Notes: generated by a model from the letters alone, not told the origin. 64,000 nucleotides of DNA from Microscilla marina ATCC 23134 (GCF_000169175.1 NZ_AAWS01000014.1:150020-214019); one strand, 5' to 3'. Positions 1 to 9,062 are shown, counted from the stretch's first letter. A program made the numbers and translations.

Positions 1-75
1 CAGCAAATGATGGATATAGCCAATCAGATTTTGGTCCCCGAAAATAGCAGTACCCTTTATTATAGAAAAGCGTGA
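1..75 (+). CDS. C-terminal fragment, possibly M16 (pitrilysin-type) peptidase
   Basis: An open frame enters from the left edge and stops at TGA 73-75, giving 24 residues that end in LVPENSSTLYYRKA. The pattern 'LxPENxxxLYY' near a C-terminus is common in M16 family peptidase domains, so this is probably the tail of such a protein. The fragment is too short to be sure. No start is in the window and the rest of the gene lies to the left. Confidence 0.4.
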   Translation, partial: QQMMDIANQILVPENSSTLYYRKA

Positions 76-395
76 CAAGTAGGTTGGTTTGTTCACATTT
101 ACCAATACATTGTGTAGGATATTTGATTAATGTCGCTAAAATATTGATATTCGTTGCTACTCGCTTTTTTTTAATGCCGTCCTCGCTTCACCTGCGTGTC
201 ACTGATCGATACCCTAAAGTAAGTTGTTTTTTGGGCGCCGATATACATCAGCATCTAATGACTTACAAGTGGTTTGATTTAGCTGCGCTGAGCACGGTCT
301 CTAAGGACTCGTAAACTCGGTTGTGGGGACAAAAATCAGCGCGAAAAATAGTAGGATAGAGTAATTTGTTGCATTAATCATTAAAAGAAAATATT
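76..395. other. intergenic, no gene seen
   Basis: About 320 bases between the partial gene and ispF. An 80-codon open frame on the plus strand (72-314) has no recognisable family, no signal peptide and a start overlapping the upstream stop, so I do not call it. No clear promoter or hairpin was found. Confidence 0.4.
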
Positions 396-875
396 GTGAA
401 AATACGTGTAGGTCAAGGTTATGATGTACATCAGCTACAAGAAGGGGCTGATTTTTGGCTGGGTGGAATCAAAATTCCCCACACTCATGGCGCAGTTGGG
501 CACTCAGACGCCGATGTGCTCATACATACTATTTGTGATGCTTTGCTAGGGGCAGCAAATATGCGTGATATAGGGTATCACTTTTCTGATAAAGACCCTC
601 AATACAAGGGCATTGACAGTAAAATACTGCTGAAGGATGTGATAAAGCTACTGAAGGATGCCAATTATGAAATAGGAAATATAGATGCCGTAGTTTGTTT
701 GCAAGCCCCAAAAATAGGGCAATACATCCCAGAAATGCAGCAGTGTCTGGCCAATGTAATGAATATTTCTGTGGATGATGTGTCTGTAAAAGCCACTACA
801 ACAGAACGCTTGGGCTTTGTTGGACGTAAAGAAGGAGTAGCAGCTATGGCTACAGTGTTAATTTCAAAAAAATAG
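396..875 (+). CDS. ispF: 2-C-methyl-D-erythritol 2,4-cyclodiphosphate synthase
   Basis: IspF converts CDP-methylerythritol 2-phosphate to the 2,4-cyclodiphosphate with loss of CMP, the fifth step of the MEP isoprenoid pathway, as a cytosolic zinc-dependent trimer. The 159-residue protein has the usual length. Zinc ligands are visible in the N-terminal GYDVHQL (Asp and His) and in GHSDADVLIHTICDALLGA, and the C-terminal VSVKATTTERLGFVGR is the conserved CDP-binding segment. The start is GTG at 396; the conserved 'KIRVGQGYDVH' begins right after it. The gene stands alone on the plus strand. dxr, another step of the pathway, lies about 35 kb away in this window. Confidence 0.96.
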   Translation: MKIRVGQGYDVHQLQEGADFWLGGIKIPHTHGAVGHSDADVLIHTICDALLGAANMRDIGYHFSDKDPQYKGIDSKILLKDVIKLLKDANYEIGNIDAVVCLQAPKIGQYIPEMQQCLANVMNISVDDVSVKATTTERLGFVGRKEGVAAMATVLISKK

Positions 876-1034
876 ACAACTTGTTTTGCTTACTTTGAGT
901 AAATAATGCAAGTATATGTTTGATTGCATAACGCTATAAAAATCAGGTTTTCCTATAATTCGGAAAACAGACTGCGTATTTAATTGATTTTTTTAGTTAT
1001 TTTTGCTTTGATATATTTAAAATTTCGAGAAATT

Positions 1035-1445
1035 ATGAAAAAGAATTATTTTTCTTTATTACTAATGACCCTTGTTTGTGTTTTTGCTTTTACAGCTTGC
1101 AAAAAAGGTGGTGACAATGATCCAGGCACAACTGATTTACTAGTTGCTAAGCAACCCTGGACAGTTTCAAAAGTGACTGACCAAAACAATACGGAGGTTA
1201 CTACCTTTCAGGGTAAAACAGTGACCTTCAGTTCTGACGGTTCTTATACTCATACCTTAGGAAGCGCTACCGAATCAGGTACTTACACTGTTACTGGCAG
1301 TACTATTACTTTTACTCCTGCCAGTGGTACAGCTTACGCAAGTAGCTTTTCTGATGTAAACGCTACTTCGACTGAGCTAACTTTCAAAATGACCGTTGAG
1401 AGCACCAAAACAGGTACTACTACCTACTCAGTCACCATGCAGTAG
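1035..1445 (+). CDS. small lipoprotein with lipocalin-like beta domain
   Basis: I chose ATG 1035 because it gives a clean type II signal peptide (MKKNYFSLLL... ending FAFTAC), with the lipobox Cys followed by KKGGDND. The frame opens further upstream, but that would bury the signal. The remaining roughly 110 residues are rich in Thr, Ser and Gly and alternate in a beta pattern (SSDGSYTHTLGSATESGTYT), as in the lipocalin-like lipoproteins common in Bacteroidetes. Function is unknown; it probably sits in the outer membrane or periplasm. It is followed directly by a hairpin terminator and faces the kinase gene tail to tail. Confidence 0.8.
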   Translation: MKKNYFSLLLMTLVCVFAFTACKKGGDNDPGTTDLLVAKQPWTVSKVTDQNNTEVTTFQGKTVTFSSDGSYTHTLGSATESGTYTVTGSTITFTPASGTAYASSFSDVNATSTELTFKMTVESTKTGTTTYSVTMQ

Positions 1446-1466
1446 TGTGAGCGATATATTATATAT

Positions 1467-1505
1467 AAAACGTCTTTTGTGAGATACTCAAAAGACGTTT
1501 TTTTA
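1467..1505. terminator. bidirectional intrinsic terminator
   Basis: A perfect 13-bp stem, AAAACGTCTTTTG (1467-1479) with CAAAAGACGTTTT (1489-1501), and a 9-nt loop. T-rich flanks lie on both sides, between the convergent lipoprotein and kinase genes. Confidence 0.85.
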
Positions 1506-1531
1506 TGCTGCGTATTCAACAATCCTACAGA

Positions 1532-3199
1532 TCAATTCTCTTCTTCTTTTTTTTCTTGGGCTGTTTTAATTTCCTCAGCAATCTTTTTAATTTTCTGGTT
1601 GAGTGAGTCTAGCTGAGCAGGTGGGTTTAGGTCTTGTGGGTTTGCCGACTTTCGTATGCATTGAAAGCGAGCAGCTTCTATGTTACGTTTTATCTTAAAA
1701 GTAACTGGTACTTTGGGTTCTTTAGCTAAGTCGCCGTACTTGTGTACATATTCTTCCAACTCAGCTCCGGCGGCATTAAAGTACTTTATAGCAATCACTA
1801 CATCCTTAAACTTTACATCTGAGCGATTGTTTACCAAAGTAACTTCTACCGTCATTCCTTCGGCAAGCTCGTCTTCTTCGAGTAGTCTGCCATCTACTAC
1901 TAGTCCTCTCATCAACGAATCGGCACGTTTTCGCTGGATTGTTTTTAGTGTGTCCTGCAAAAGTTTTTTGATTGAATTCAGACTATCAATGACAGCTTCT
2001 TGTGCCTCAAGCTTTTTTTTCTTCTCTTCGTCCTCTTTATCTTTTTCCTTGTCTTCCTCTTTTGTCTTGTTCTGATCTTCTACTGTTTTGGGATCTTTCT
2101 TTACCACTTCCTGATCCTTGCCCGTAGTGTTTTTTCGGTTATCGGCTATGCCTTTTTTAGGGGCACCATCTCCCATAAATTCACTGTAAATAACAAAGCC
2201 TACAAGCCCCACTAAAACAAAGATCAAGATATACAAAGGGGCATAAGAGACTCTTTTGGGGCGGGTATTTTTGTTCCTCTGTTTTTGACTGGCAGCACTG
2301 GTATTACGTGCAACGGCATCTGTAGCCTTTACTTGGGTAGGCCTTAAGTTTTGTGATTGACTGGTAGTATCTCCTGTGGCCTCTTCTTGTTTGAGCAATG
2401 CTTCTTTAAAATCAGCGCAACTCTGAAAACGTTGTGCTGGATCTTTTGCAGTGGCTTTGTCAATCAATTGTTGCATTCGTTCCGAAATGGTACCATCAAA
2501 CTGCTTCAAAGGAGGCAAGGGGTCATTTACTATCTTATTGAACACATCAAACTCAGTAAGTTGAGTTTCGTCATAAGGCGCTTTTCCCGTAAGCATTTCA
2601 AACAAGGTAACCCCTAGCGAGTATACGTCAGTTCGTTGATCTATTTCTTTACCTTGTACTTGTTCAGGGCTCATGTACATCACTGTACCTAGTTGAGCAC
2701 CAGGTTTGGTCAGGTTGTTTTTGTTTTCTTTTAAAATTTTAGCAATCCCAAAGTCCAATACTTTGGCACCAGCATCTTGAGTGATAATAATGTTTGAGGG
2801 TTTTATATCGCGGTGAATCACGCCTTGTTTGTGGGCATACTCCATACCTGCCAATATAAGCGAAAAGTAATAACGAACTTGTTCTTCAGGAATGGGGCGT
2901 TTCTTAATAAACCTATCAAGTGCTTCGCCCTGTGCGTATTCCATAATTAGAAACAAGCCTTTTTCGTTTTCTAAGTAATCATATAGAGTAATAATGTTGA
3001 TATGCTGAAGGTTGGACAGTGTAGTTGCTTCTTGCCGAAAACGCTGTTTTACTTGCTCGTTGTTTACCAACAGTGGGTTAAGGGCTTTAATGGCTACTTT
3101 TCTGCCAAGCTGAGTATGGGTTGCTTGGTATACAGTTCCTACACCCCCTTCGCCTATGAGTGAATCTATATGATAATTAAGAATTTTTTCCCCGATCAT
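1532..3199 (-). CDS. transmembrane Ser/Thr protein kinase
   Basis: A 555-residue Hanks-type (PknB-like) kinase. The kinase domain spans about residues 8-270: glycine loop GEGGVGTVY (17-25), ATP-binding Lys38 in VAIK, catalytic HRD (129-131) in HRDIKPSN, DFG (149-151), and SPEQ in the activation segment. All key residues are present, so it should be active. A Ser/Thr/Gln-rich linker leads to one membrane segment (about 319-338), then a Lys/Glu-rich charged region and a periplasmic beta-rich domain (about 430-520). It is the last gene of a minus-strand block of kinase, pseudokinase, PP2C and FHA genes, which suggests it supplies the phosphothreonines those partners read and erase. The substrate and the ligand of the outer domain are unknown. 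Confidence 0.93.
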   Translation of the reverse strand: MIGEKILNYHIDSLIGEGGVGTVYQATHTQLGRKVAIKALNPLLVNNEQVKQRFRQEATTLSNLQHINIITLYDYLENEKGLFLIMEYAQGEALDRFIKKRPIPEEQVRYYFSLILAGMEYAHKQGVIHRDIKPSNIIITQDAGAKVLDFGIAKILKENKNNLTKPGAQLGTVMYMSPEQVQGKEIDQRTDVYSLGVTLFEMLTGKAPYDETQLTEFDVFNKIVNDPLPPLKQFDGTISERMQQLIDKATAKDPAQRFQSCADFKEALLKQEEATGDTTSQSQNLRPTQVKATDAVARNTSAASQKQRNKNTRPKRVSYAPLYILIFVLVGLVGFVIYSEFMGDGAPKKGIADNRKNTTGKDQEVVKKDPKTVEDQNKTKEEDKEKDKEDEEKKKKLEAQEAVIDSLNSIKKLLQDTLKTIQRKRADSLMRGLVVDGRLLEEDELAEGMTVEVTLVNNRSDVKFKDVVIAIKYFNAAGAELEEYVHKYGDLAKEPKVPVTFKIKRNIEAARFQCIRKSANPQDLNPPAQLDSLNQKIKKIAEEIKTAQEKKEEEN

Positions 3200-3235
3200 T
3201 ACATAATAAAGTTTAAAGTGCTTTTAGTTGGGTTT

Positions 3236-3346
3236 AGAGTATGTTTAAAGCGTTCGTTTATAGGAAGTTTTCGTGTTAGATGCATCAAACCGAGTGCTGT
3301 TTCACCTTTGAAAATAAGACAACAAACTAATTTTTAAACATACTCT
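3236..3346. repeat. short inverted-repeat (MITE-like) element
   Basis: A perfect 14-bp terminal inverted repeat: AGAGTATGTTTAAA (3236-3249) and TTTAAACATACTCT (3333-3346), enclosing 83 bases and no ORF. The ends resemble those of the element at 23794-23955 (AGAGCTTGTTTAAA). The interior shares 'GAGTGCTGTTT...TTGAAAATAA' with 10540-10575. It lies between the kinase and pseudokinase genes. Confidence 0.6.
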
Positions 3347-3432
3347 TATCTTATGATGCCTGAAATAAATATACCTCACCTCTGTAGTTTTCATAACGAA
3401 ACAACTGAAGTGAGGCAAGTCATTTATGAGGG

Positions 3433-4905
3433 TTAATATCTGGGAGCATTTAATGGAATCACCAATTCTTTTCCTTCATAAATAGGTTTCTCTTCTTCTA
3501 TCAACATCCCTTGTTCGTCGTATTGTCGCTTCGCATTTGCCAGCGAAATTCCATTAGCATATAGAATTATTTTTGGGTTGATACGATATTTACGGGATAC
3601 GTGATAAATATTTTCGTTTGCTTTCAGTTTATAAATGTCACGCACCAATATTTTTAACCCAGTACGAGGGCGAATTTTATCAGTACGTTTTATATCATTC
3701 ATTTTTTCAAGGGTTTCTAAAGGTACATAATACCTTTTTGCCAACCATTCGAGGGTTTCACCATAGCCTGCTTTATGAATAAATACCTTAGTGCTGTCAT
3801 TTGCTTTACCCATGGTCATACGGCGAATACTGTCACTCACTCGTTGCGCTTTGTTGGCTCTCTTGATAGAGTCTTGCATAGAGCGAATAGAGCTGGTATC
3901 CTGGATATTGAATACTACTGCTGTATTGACAAACTTTTTGGTGTTGTCTTTGGCGTAATTGTAAATAAGCATAACACCCACCAACCCTATGAGAATATAC
4001 AAAGGTAAATTTACCACCTTTACATCTTCAGCATAAACTTCAGGTTCTTCTTCCAGATCGTCAGGATAAACAGCAGGAGTAGGGTTGGTTTTGGTTGAGT
4101 TAAGCGATTCTGTATGTTTTTTCAACGCCTCTATAAACTCTTCCAGTGTCGCAAAACGTTGTGCCGGGTCTTTTGCTAAAGACTTTTGCAGTATGTTTGT
4201 CAACCCAGCACTAGTGTTTTTCAGAGGCAAAGGAGTTTGAATAATATCTTTTTGTAGTTGAGCAAGTGTTTTTCCTTCGTAAGGTTGATTGCCATGCAAC
4301 ATAAAGTGAAAAATCACTGCCAATGCGTATACATCACTTGCTTGGTTAGTGGCTTGTCCACGGGCTTGTTCAGGGCTGATATAAGCTGCCAATTCTACAT
4401 TCTGTAGTTTTAAATTTTCGGTTAAAAAAACATTGCTCAAAGCTGATGCTAGCAATTTTACTTCTTGGTCTTGAGACACAAAAATATGATTGGGGCTGAT
4501 AGCACCATTGATCAATTGGTTTTGGTGTGCATACTGGTAGGCTTCCAGTATTTTCATAAACAGAGTTATTGCCTCTGTTTCTTTCATTGCACCCTGGCGA
4601 TAAATATGGTGAGTAAGCGAATAGTCTTCCAGATACTCATATATTAGGTAAAGATCATCGCCTTGCTCCAGGCAATCATACAAAGTGGCAATATAGGGGT
4701 GTTGTACAGCGGCAAGTTTTTTTACTTCTTCCATAAAAGAAGCCTTTGCCTCAGGGTTATAGTCCAGTAATGGGTTAAGGGTTTTAATCAAGACTTTTTT
4801 GGGAAACTGAATGTGTGTACCCACGTAAGAACGAAAGACCTGATTCTCCTGGACTAATTCTTCTATGCGGTAGTTTAATATGTTGTTGTTATTATTCTCG
4901 CCCAT
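3433..4905 (-). CDS. membrane pseudokinase with C-terminal LysM domains
   Basis: A kinase-fold protein of 490 residues from ATG 4905; a TTG 21 bases upstream is an alternative start. Numbering from that TTG, the ATP lysine is kept (Lys48, VLIK) and so are the C-lobe landmarks SPEQARG and SDVYALAV. The glycine loop is degenerate (LVQENQVFRSYVG), HRD is replaced by NGA (140-142), and DFG by LAS (159-161). It should therefore lack normal phosphotransfer. One membrane helix (about 307-325) is followed by two periplasmic LysM-like modules (about 384-428 and 433-490). It lies between the active kinase and the PP2C gene in the same orientation. My inference is a peptidoglycan-sensing scaffold or allosteric partner of the kinase. 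Confidence 0.88.
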   Translation of the reverse strand: MGENNNNNILNYRIEELVQENQVFRSYVGTHIQFPKKVLIKTLNPLLDYNPEAKASFMEEVKKLAAVQHPYIATLYDCLEQGDDLYLIYEYLEDYSLTHHIYRQGAMKETEAITLFMKILEAYQYAHQNQLINGAISPNHIFVSQDQEVKLLASALSNVFLTENLKLQNVELAAYISPEQARGQATNQASDVYALAVIFHFMLHGNQPYEGKTLAQLQKDIIQTPLPLKNTSAGLTNILQKSLAKDPAQRFATLEEFIEALKKHTESLNSTKTNPTPAVYPDDLEEEPEVYAEDVKVVNLPLYILIGLVGVMLIYNYAKDNTKKFVNTAVVFNIQDTSSIRSMQDSIKRANKAQRVSDSIRRMTMGKANDSTKVFIHKAGYGETLEWLAKRYYVPLETLEKMNDIKRTDKIRPRTGLKILVRDIYKLKANENIYHVSRKYRINPKIILYANGISLANAKRQYDEQGMLIEEEKPIYEGKELVIPLNAPRY

Positions 4906-5005
4906 TACATTTTGGTTTAAAAGCAAAAATACAACTTATTTTTATAACGCTGACTTTTAGCTTTCTAAATTTTACTTGGTAGAAGTAAATTGGATACTTC
5001 TCTGT

Positions 5006-6625
5006 TTATTGTTTTAATTTTGCTGATTCTTCGGCAATGGTTTTCTGTGCTTTTTGTTTCAAGTCATCTAGTTTATCTATCACCTTTTTGGGATTTTCTT
5101 TAGGTACAATTAACTTCTTAATATTCTTTGTTTCAATTTCATCGGCAGACTTTAGCCCGTTTACCTCCAGTATCCACTCAAGTTTTGAGCCCTGCTCTTC
5201 GGCCAACTTTTTTAAGTCCTTGGTTTTTTCTGTTACCTGCACCGTGATGTGGTTAAACTTATTACGTAAACTGTCTAATTTAAGTAAAGTATTGTTCAAG
5301 GATTTTTGGGTAGAATTAATGAAATCCTGGGCATCTTTTATCCGCTTTTTTGCTGCATTGTATTTGTTTTTGGCGTTGTTAATAGTTTCTTCCCCATCTT
5401 GCCACAGCCTCTTTGTTTTGTCTACAATACCTGTATTTATAATGCCCTCTTTCACAGCGTATTTATATAACCATTGAGCTCCATAGAACACCACTATTAC
5501 CAATACCAGCCTGCCCAATACCTGCATAATAGGAGAGTCTATGTCTAGCCTAAAGCCTGATCCTCTGTTGCGGCGTTTTCGTGCACCACGACTATCTTGA
5601 TAGTCTTCCTCGTCATCTTCATCACGATCGTAGTCACGTTTAGCGTGAGGTCCTTTTCCTTTTGGACTAGGTGTTTTTGGAGTAGGAGGGTAGGTTTCTG
5701 GTTCAGGTGATGGTATAAAGTCAGAAGATGTACCTTGCGATATATCTTCTGGTGAAAAATCATTAAATCCAGCGTTTATATCATCGGCAGAAGATGTATC
5801 AGAAAAATCACTGGTAGGTGGTGGGTTATTAATAAGCGTACCGCCTAATACACTCTTTTGCTCACCTGAGTTAAATTTATGCTTTTCAGGCAAGTTATAA
5901 AACTCAATTAATTGTACAGTAGTATTGTCATAACCTCCCAGGTTGTTTGCCATCTGTACCAGTTTTATAGCCTTGTGCTCTACATCTATCGGAGAGTTAA
6001 GTGTACCTTCTATACTTTTGTCGTGCACCAAGCCATTGAGCCCGTCGGTACAAAGTAAAAATATATCGTTTTTGTTAGGTATAATAGGCGAAAAAGACAC
6101 TTCTACTTCTGTTACAGGTTGGGTACCCAATGCTCGTAACAATTCGTTGCGACGGGGGTGAGTTTCAGCTTCTTCATCACTTATTACCCCCTGGTCTACC
6201 AAAGCTTGCACAAACGAATGGTCTTTAGTTACCCTGGATATGCCGCCTTGGTTTAAACGATAAAGGCGACTGTCGCCTACATGCCCATAGTATACCTGAT
6301 CATTACGCACCAACATTAACACACAAGTGGTGCCCATTCCTTGCATTCCGGGGGCTTTCTGAGCTGCTTGAAAAATCTGTTGGTTAGCATATTGTATTGC
6401 CTGACTGATAGCTTCTATGGGATTAGGGTAGTATTGGTGTTGAAAAAAGGTTTTGATGCTGTTTACAGCCATCCGCGAAGCTGTAGAGCCTCCAGCAGCG
6501 CCGCCCATGCCATCACACACCACAAAAACATATCCATTGGAGGTTTCATAATACCCCATAGAATCTTCGTTTTGCTTTCGTACATGCCCTATATCGGTAT
6601 GGCTACCAAAATGAAAGTTTTTCAT
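5006..6625 (-). CDS. membrane PP2C-family Ser/Thr phosphatase with LysM-like tail
   Basis: The N-terminal 240 residues form a PPM/PP2C metal-dependent phosphatase. Metal-binding acidic residues are intact: ED (20-21), Asp38 in CDGMGG, Asp118 in GDSR, Asp193 in CTDGL and Asp233 in GYDNTT. A long disordered, acidic, Pro/Ser-rich linker (about 250-360) precedes one membrane helix (about 367-386), a coiled region, and a periplasmic segment (about 461-508) that aligns by eye with a LysM repeat (KKLAEEQGSKLEWILEVNGL). The family usually ends after the catalytic domain, so this tail is unusual and mirrors the LysM tail of the neighbouring pseudokinase. It probably dephosphorylates the kinase and the FHA-bound substrates. 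Confidence 0.92.
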   Translation of the reverse strand: MKNFHFGSHTDIGHVRKQNEDSMGYYETSNGYVFVVCDGMGGAAGGSTASRMAVNSIKTFFQHQYYPNPIEAISQAIQYANQQIFQAAQKAPGMQGMGTTCVLMLVRNDQVYYGHVGDSRLYRLNQGGISRVTKDHSFVQALVDQGVISDEEAETHPRRNELLRALGTQPVTEVEVSFSPIIPNKNDIFLLCTDGLNGLVHDKSIEGTLNSPIDVEHKAIKLVQMANNLGGYDNTTVQLIEFYNLPEKHKFNSGEQKSVLGGTLINNPPPTSDFSDTSSADDINAGFNDFSPEDISQGTSSDFIPSPEPETYPPTPKTPSPKGKGPHAKRDYDRDEDDEEDYQDSRGARKRRNRGSGFRLDIDSPIMQVLGRLVLVIVVFYGAQWLYKYAVKEGIINTGIVDKTKRLWQDGEETINNAKNKYNAAKKRIKDAQDFINSTQKSLNNTLLKLDSLRNKFNHITVQVTEKTKDLKKLAEEQGSKLEWILEVNGLKSADEIETKNIKKLIVPKENPKKVIDKLDDLKQKAQKTIAEESAKLKQ

Positions 6626-6651
6626 ATCGTTATAACGTTCCTTCCATCTGT

Positions 6652-8325
6652 TTAAATATGAAATTTAAGGTTTGCCGCACCTAATTTAATCATATCTCCA
6701 GATTTTAAAATTGTTCTTGACACCCGTGAGCCATTTACAAAAGTACCGTTGGTACTGCCCAGGTCGGTGAGGTAAAAACTACCTTTTTCTATGGTAATGG
6801 TAGCGTGTTGTCCTGATACTGTTTGAGTAGGTATGGTGATGTCATTGTCTTCTGAGCGTCCAATAAACATTTTAGGTTTATTGAGCGAAAAGCTATGACT
6901 AAAGCTCCCCGCCGAAACCATCAAGGTGGGTGCACCACCGCCACCAGAGATAACGGTACGTTTCATGTCGAACTTAGGGTCAACCGGGGTTGGCTGATGG
7001 TTTTGTGCGTTGAGTTGCTGAGCCCTTACTTGTTCCTGCAAGCGAATGTTTTGTTCTTCAAGCGATTTAAGGCGTTGGTCAGTTGCGGCACTTTGTTTGG
7101 CTGATTCCTCCTGTTGTTTTCTAATCATTGCCTCCTGTTTTTGGCGTTGAGCAGCTTCAGCCGCCATTCTTGCCTGTTCAGCGGCTTCAGCTTCTTCTTC
7201 GGCTGCAATGCGTTCTTCTTCGGCACGTCGCACATTGCGGCTGTGCACAAACCACACCAATATGCCCAGCAAAGCGCCTGCTGCAATGATGATAAAAATA
7301 CCGTACTTACGGAAAAAATTACCACCCGTATTTGGGCGCAAAGGTGAAAAGTAAGTGACCCGTTTGCTCTCGTTTTTATAGCGAATTTCAAAGCTATGTT
7401 CGTTTCCGTCAGCTGCTGCTTCAGTGTCAAAGGTAAGCATTACGTTAATGCCTTGGTTTTCTATGATCTCTTCCCTGATAGAGAAAAAATCGCTGATGGC
7501 GCGTTGAATTTCGCTGGAAGTTTTCACTATTCTACTTCTTTCACCTTTGGGTATCCCTTCAAATTCTACAGTAGTACTAATGCGACTTAAGTCATCGGGA
7601 GGCTTGTTGTCTAATTGGTAAGTAACCGAATAGACAGGAATTTTAAAGTGATTAGCCCTTTTGATGCATTCAGTAGAACTGAATGAGCTTCCTTTGTTTT
7701 TACCTGCCGACAATACCATCAATATTTTTTGCCCTTCCAACTCGGTTTCATCCAGTACCTCAAGAGCATGATAAATAGAGGCGTGTACTTTAGATACAGG
7801 AGTACTGCTGGTATCTTGGTGGGCTACAATCTTATCTTGGATTGCTTCAGTAAAGTATGCAAAGTTATTGGTGAAGTCTGGCGACAAATAAGAGAGTTTG
7901 TCACTATCAGAAAAGTAGGCAATTTGAATTTTATCGTCAGGTGTAAGTACCCCCAGGCTATTGGTCAGGGCACGCTTTACACTAGCAATAGGGTTGCCGT
8001 TCATTACTGCTGATGCGTCTATCAAAAACAGGATCGCCCGATTTTTCTTTTTAGCAGCACTATCTTTTTTTTCGGGAGCTGCCAGGTTAAAAGAAATAGG
8101 TTCGGTAGGGTTTTTCTCATCTAATACTTTAAAGTCGTCTTTTACGGCTTTATCAGCACCTACCAGTTGTAACTCTACTTTTAACTCAGGAAAAGCCGCA
8201 GTATCTATTTTTGTAACATTGATACGTTGAGCATACGATTGCGAACTGAGTAGACCAAAGCCTGCCACTAACCAAAGAAGGCAAGCATACTTCTTAAGCA
8301 CGTTTTTCATCATTGTAAATTCCAT
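6652..8325 (-). CDS. VWA-FHA membrane protein
   Basis: Begins with a signal peptide (KKYACLLWLVAGFGLLSSQSYAQ). The first ATG is at 8325, but Met5 or Met6 (8313/8310) fits the signal better. A von Willebrand A domain (about 96-285) carries a partial MIDAS, LIDASAVMNG. A membrane helix (about 342-361) is followed by a long Ala/Glu/Gln coiled coil (365-440) and a C-terminal FHA domain (478-557) with GRS, SGQH and GSTNGTFVNG phosphothreonine-binding loops. Topology is therefore a periplasmic VWA and a cytosolic phosphopeptide reader. The gene is 14 bases from the next FHA gene and 26 from the PP2C gene, so one operon is likely. It may couple an outside binding event to the kinase circuit. Confidence 0.9.
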   Translation of the reverse strand: MEFTMMKNVLKKYACLLWLVAGFGLLSSQSYAQRINVTKIDTAAFPELKVELQLVGADKAVKDDFKVLDEKNPTEPISFNLAAPEKKDSAAKKKNRAILFLIDASAVMNGNPIASVKRALTNSLGVLTPDDKIQIAYFSDSDKLSYLSPDFTNNFAYFTEAIQDKIVAHQDTSSTPVSKVHASIYHALEVLDETELEGQKILMVLSAGKNKGSSFSSTECIKRANHFKIPVYSVTYQLDNKPPDDLSRISTTVEFEGIPKGERSRIVKTSSEIQRAISDFFSIREEIIENQGINVMLTFDTEAAADGNEHSFEIRYKNESKRVTYFSPLRPNTGGNFFRKYGIFIIIAAGALLGILVWFVHSRNVRRAEEERIAAEEEAEAAEQARMAAEAAQRQKQEAMIRKQQEESAKQSAATDQRLKSLEEQNIRLQEQVRAQQLNAQNHQPTPVDPKFDMKRTVISGGGGAPTLMVSAGSFSHSFSLNKPKMFIGRSEDNDITIPTQTVSGQHATITIEKGSFYLTDLGSTNGTFVNGSRVSRTILKSGDMIKLGAANLKFHI

Positions 8326-8339
8326 TAGTTAAAAGTTTA

Positions 8340-9020
8340 TTAGGCAATACTTCTGAATTTGAAAATGGTTTCTCCTATACGTATCACATCACCATCTTTG
8401 AGCGTACCTTCTTCTACAAATATATCATTGATAAAGGTTCCATTGGTAGAAAACTCATCCCTGAATTTGAAGTGCCCCATGCGGTGTAATATGGTCAAGT
8501 GTTTACCTGATACTGCCTGATCGCCTGAAATACTAATGTCACAAGCACCATCGGCACCTATAATATTGCGTCCTTCATATAATTTAAAATCTACCCCATT
8601 TTCGTCTATAGTAAAAGACACCAACCAGCCTACCATTTTACGTCCCTGTTGCTGGGGTACTTGTGGAAAGTTGGGTTGTGGGTCAAATCCTCCGCCTCCA
8701 CCAAAAATCTGAGTGCGACTTAAATCTCCCCCTCCACCGCCAGAGTTGCCAAAAATCTCGGTTTGAGGCGAGCCTCCTCCAAACATACCTCCTCCTCCGC
8801 CAGTGTCAAGCTTGGTTTTGTCTAAACCACCAAAGCCACCCCCTTGGCCAGGATTAAAGTCGCTGTCATCGTCAAAACCCTGATTGCCCATGTTAGGCAT
8901 AGAAGGAGGCATTTCCTGAACATTGCCGCCACCCTGTCCATCTTCGCAATAGGGGCATTCGTCAAGGTTAGATGGAAAAAAGTAGCCGTTATCGCAGCCA
9001 CAAGGTTTAAATTCGCTCAT
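8340..9020 (-). CDS. zinc-knuckle / FHA protein with Gly-rich TxIFG linker
   Basis: A soluble 226-residue protein. The N-terminus has a small Cys cluster, CGCDNGYF then CPYC (residues 7-24), likely binding zinc. A glycine-rich linker carries three spaced threonine motifs, KTKLDTG, PQTEIFG and SRTQIFG. The C-terminal FHA domain (about 145-226) has the GAD, SGKH and STNGTFIN loops. The linker threonines are obvious candidate substrates for the kinase downstream, allowing intra- or intermolecular FHA binding. It is the first gene of the minus-strand signalling block. I do not know a named family member; function is inferred from domains. Confidence 0.87.
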   Translation of the reverse strand: MSEFKPCGCDNGYFFPSNLDECPYCEDGQGGGNVQEMPPSMPNMGNQGFDDDSDFNPGQGGGFGGLDKTKLDTGGGGGMFGGGSPQTEIFGNSGGGGGDLSRTQIFGGGGGFDPQPNFPQVPQQQGRKMVGWLVSFTIDENGVDFKLYEGRNIIGADGACDISISGDQAVSGKHLTILHRMGHFKFRDEFSTNGTFINDIFVEEGTLKDGDVIRIGETIFKFRSIA

Positions 9021-9062
9021 AGTTTTAAATCATTAATTGGTCTTTGATTGCGTAGGTGTTAT

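Noticed and set aside
72..314. 80-codon ORF at the left edge
   Set aside because: No homology features, no signal peptide, overlaps the stop of the upstream gene.
1532..9020. Part of a type VI secretion system (PpkA/PppA/Fha)
   Set aside because: The kinase/phosphatase/FHA trio resembles T6SS regulators, but no Tss structural gene is present, and LysM and VWA domains point to another role.
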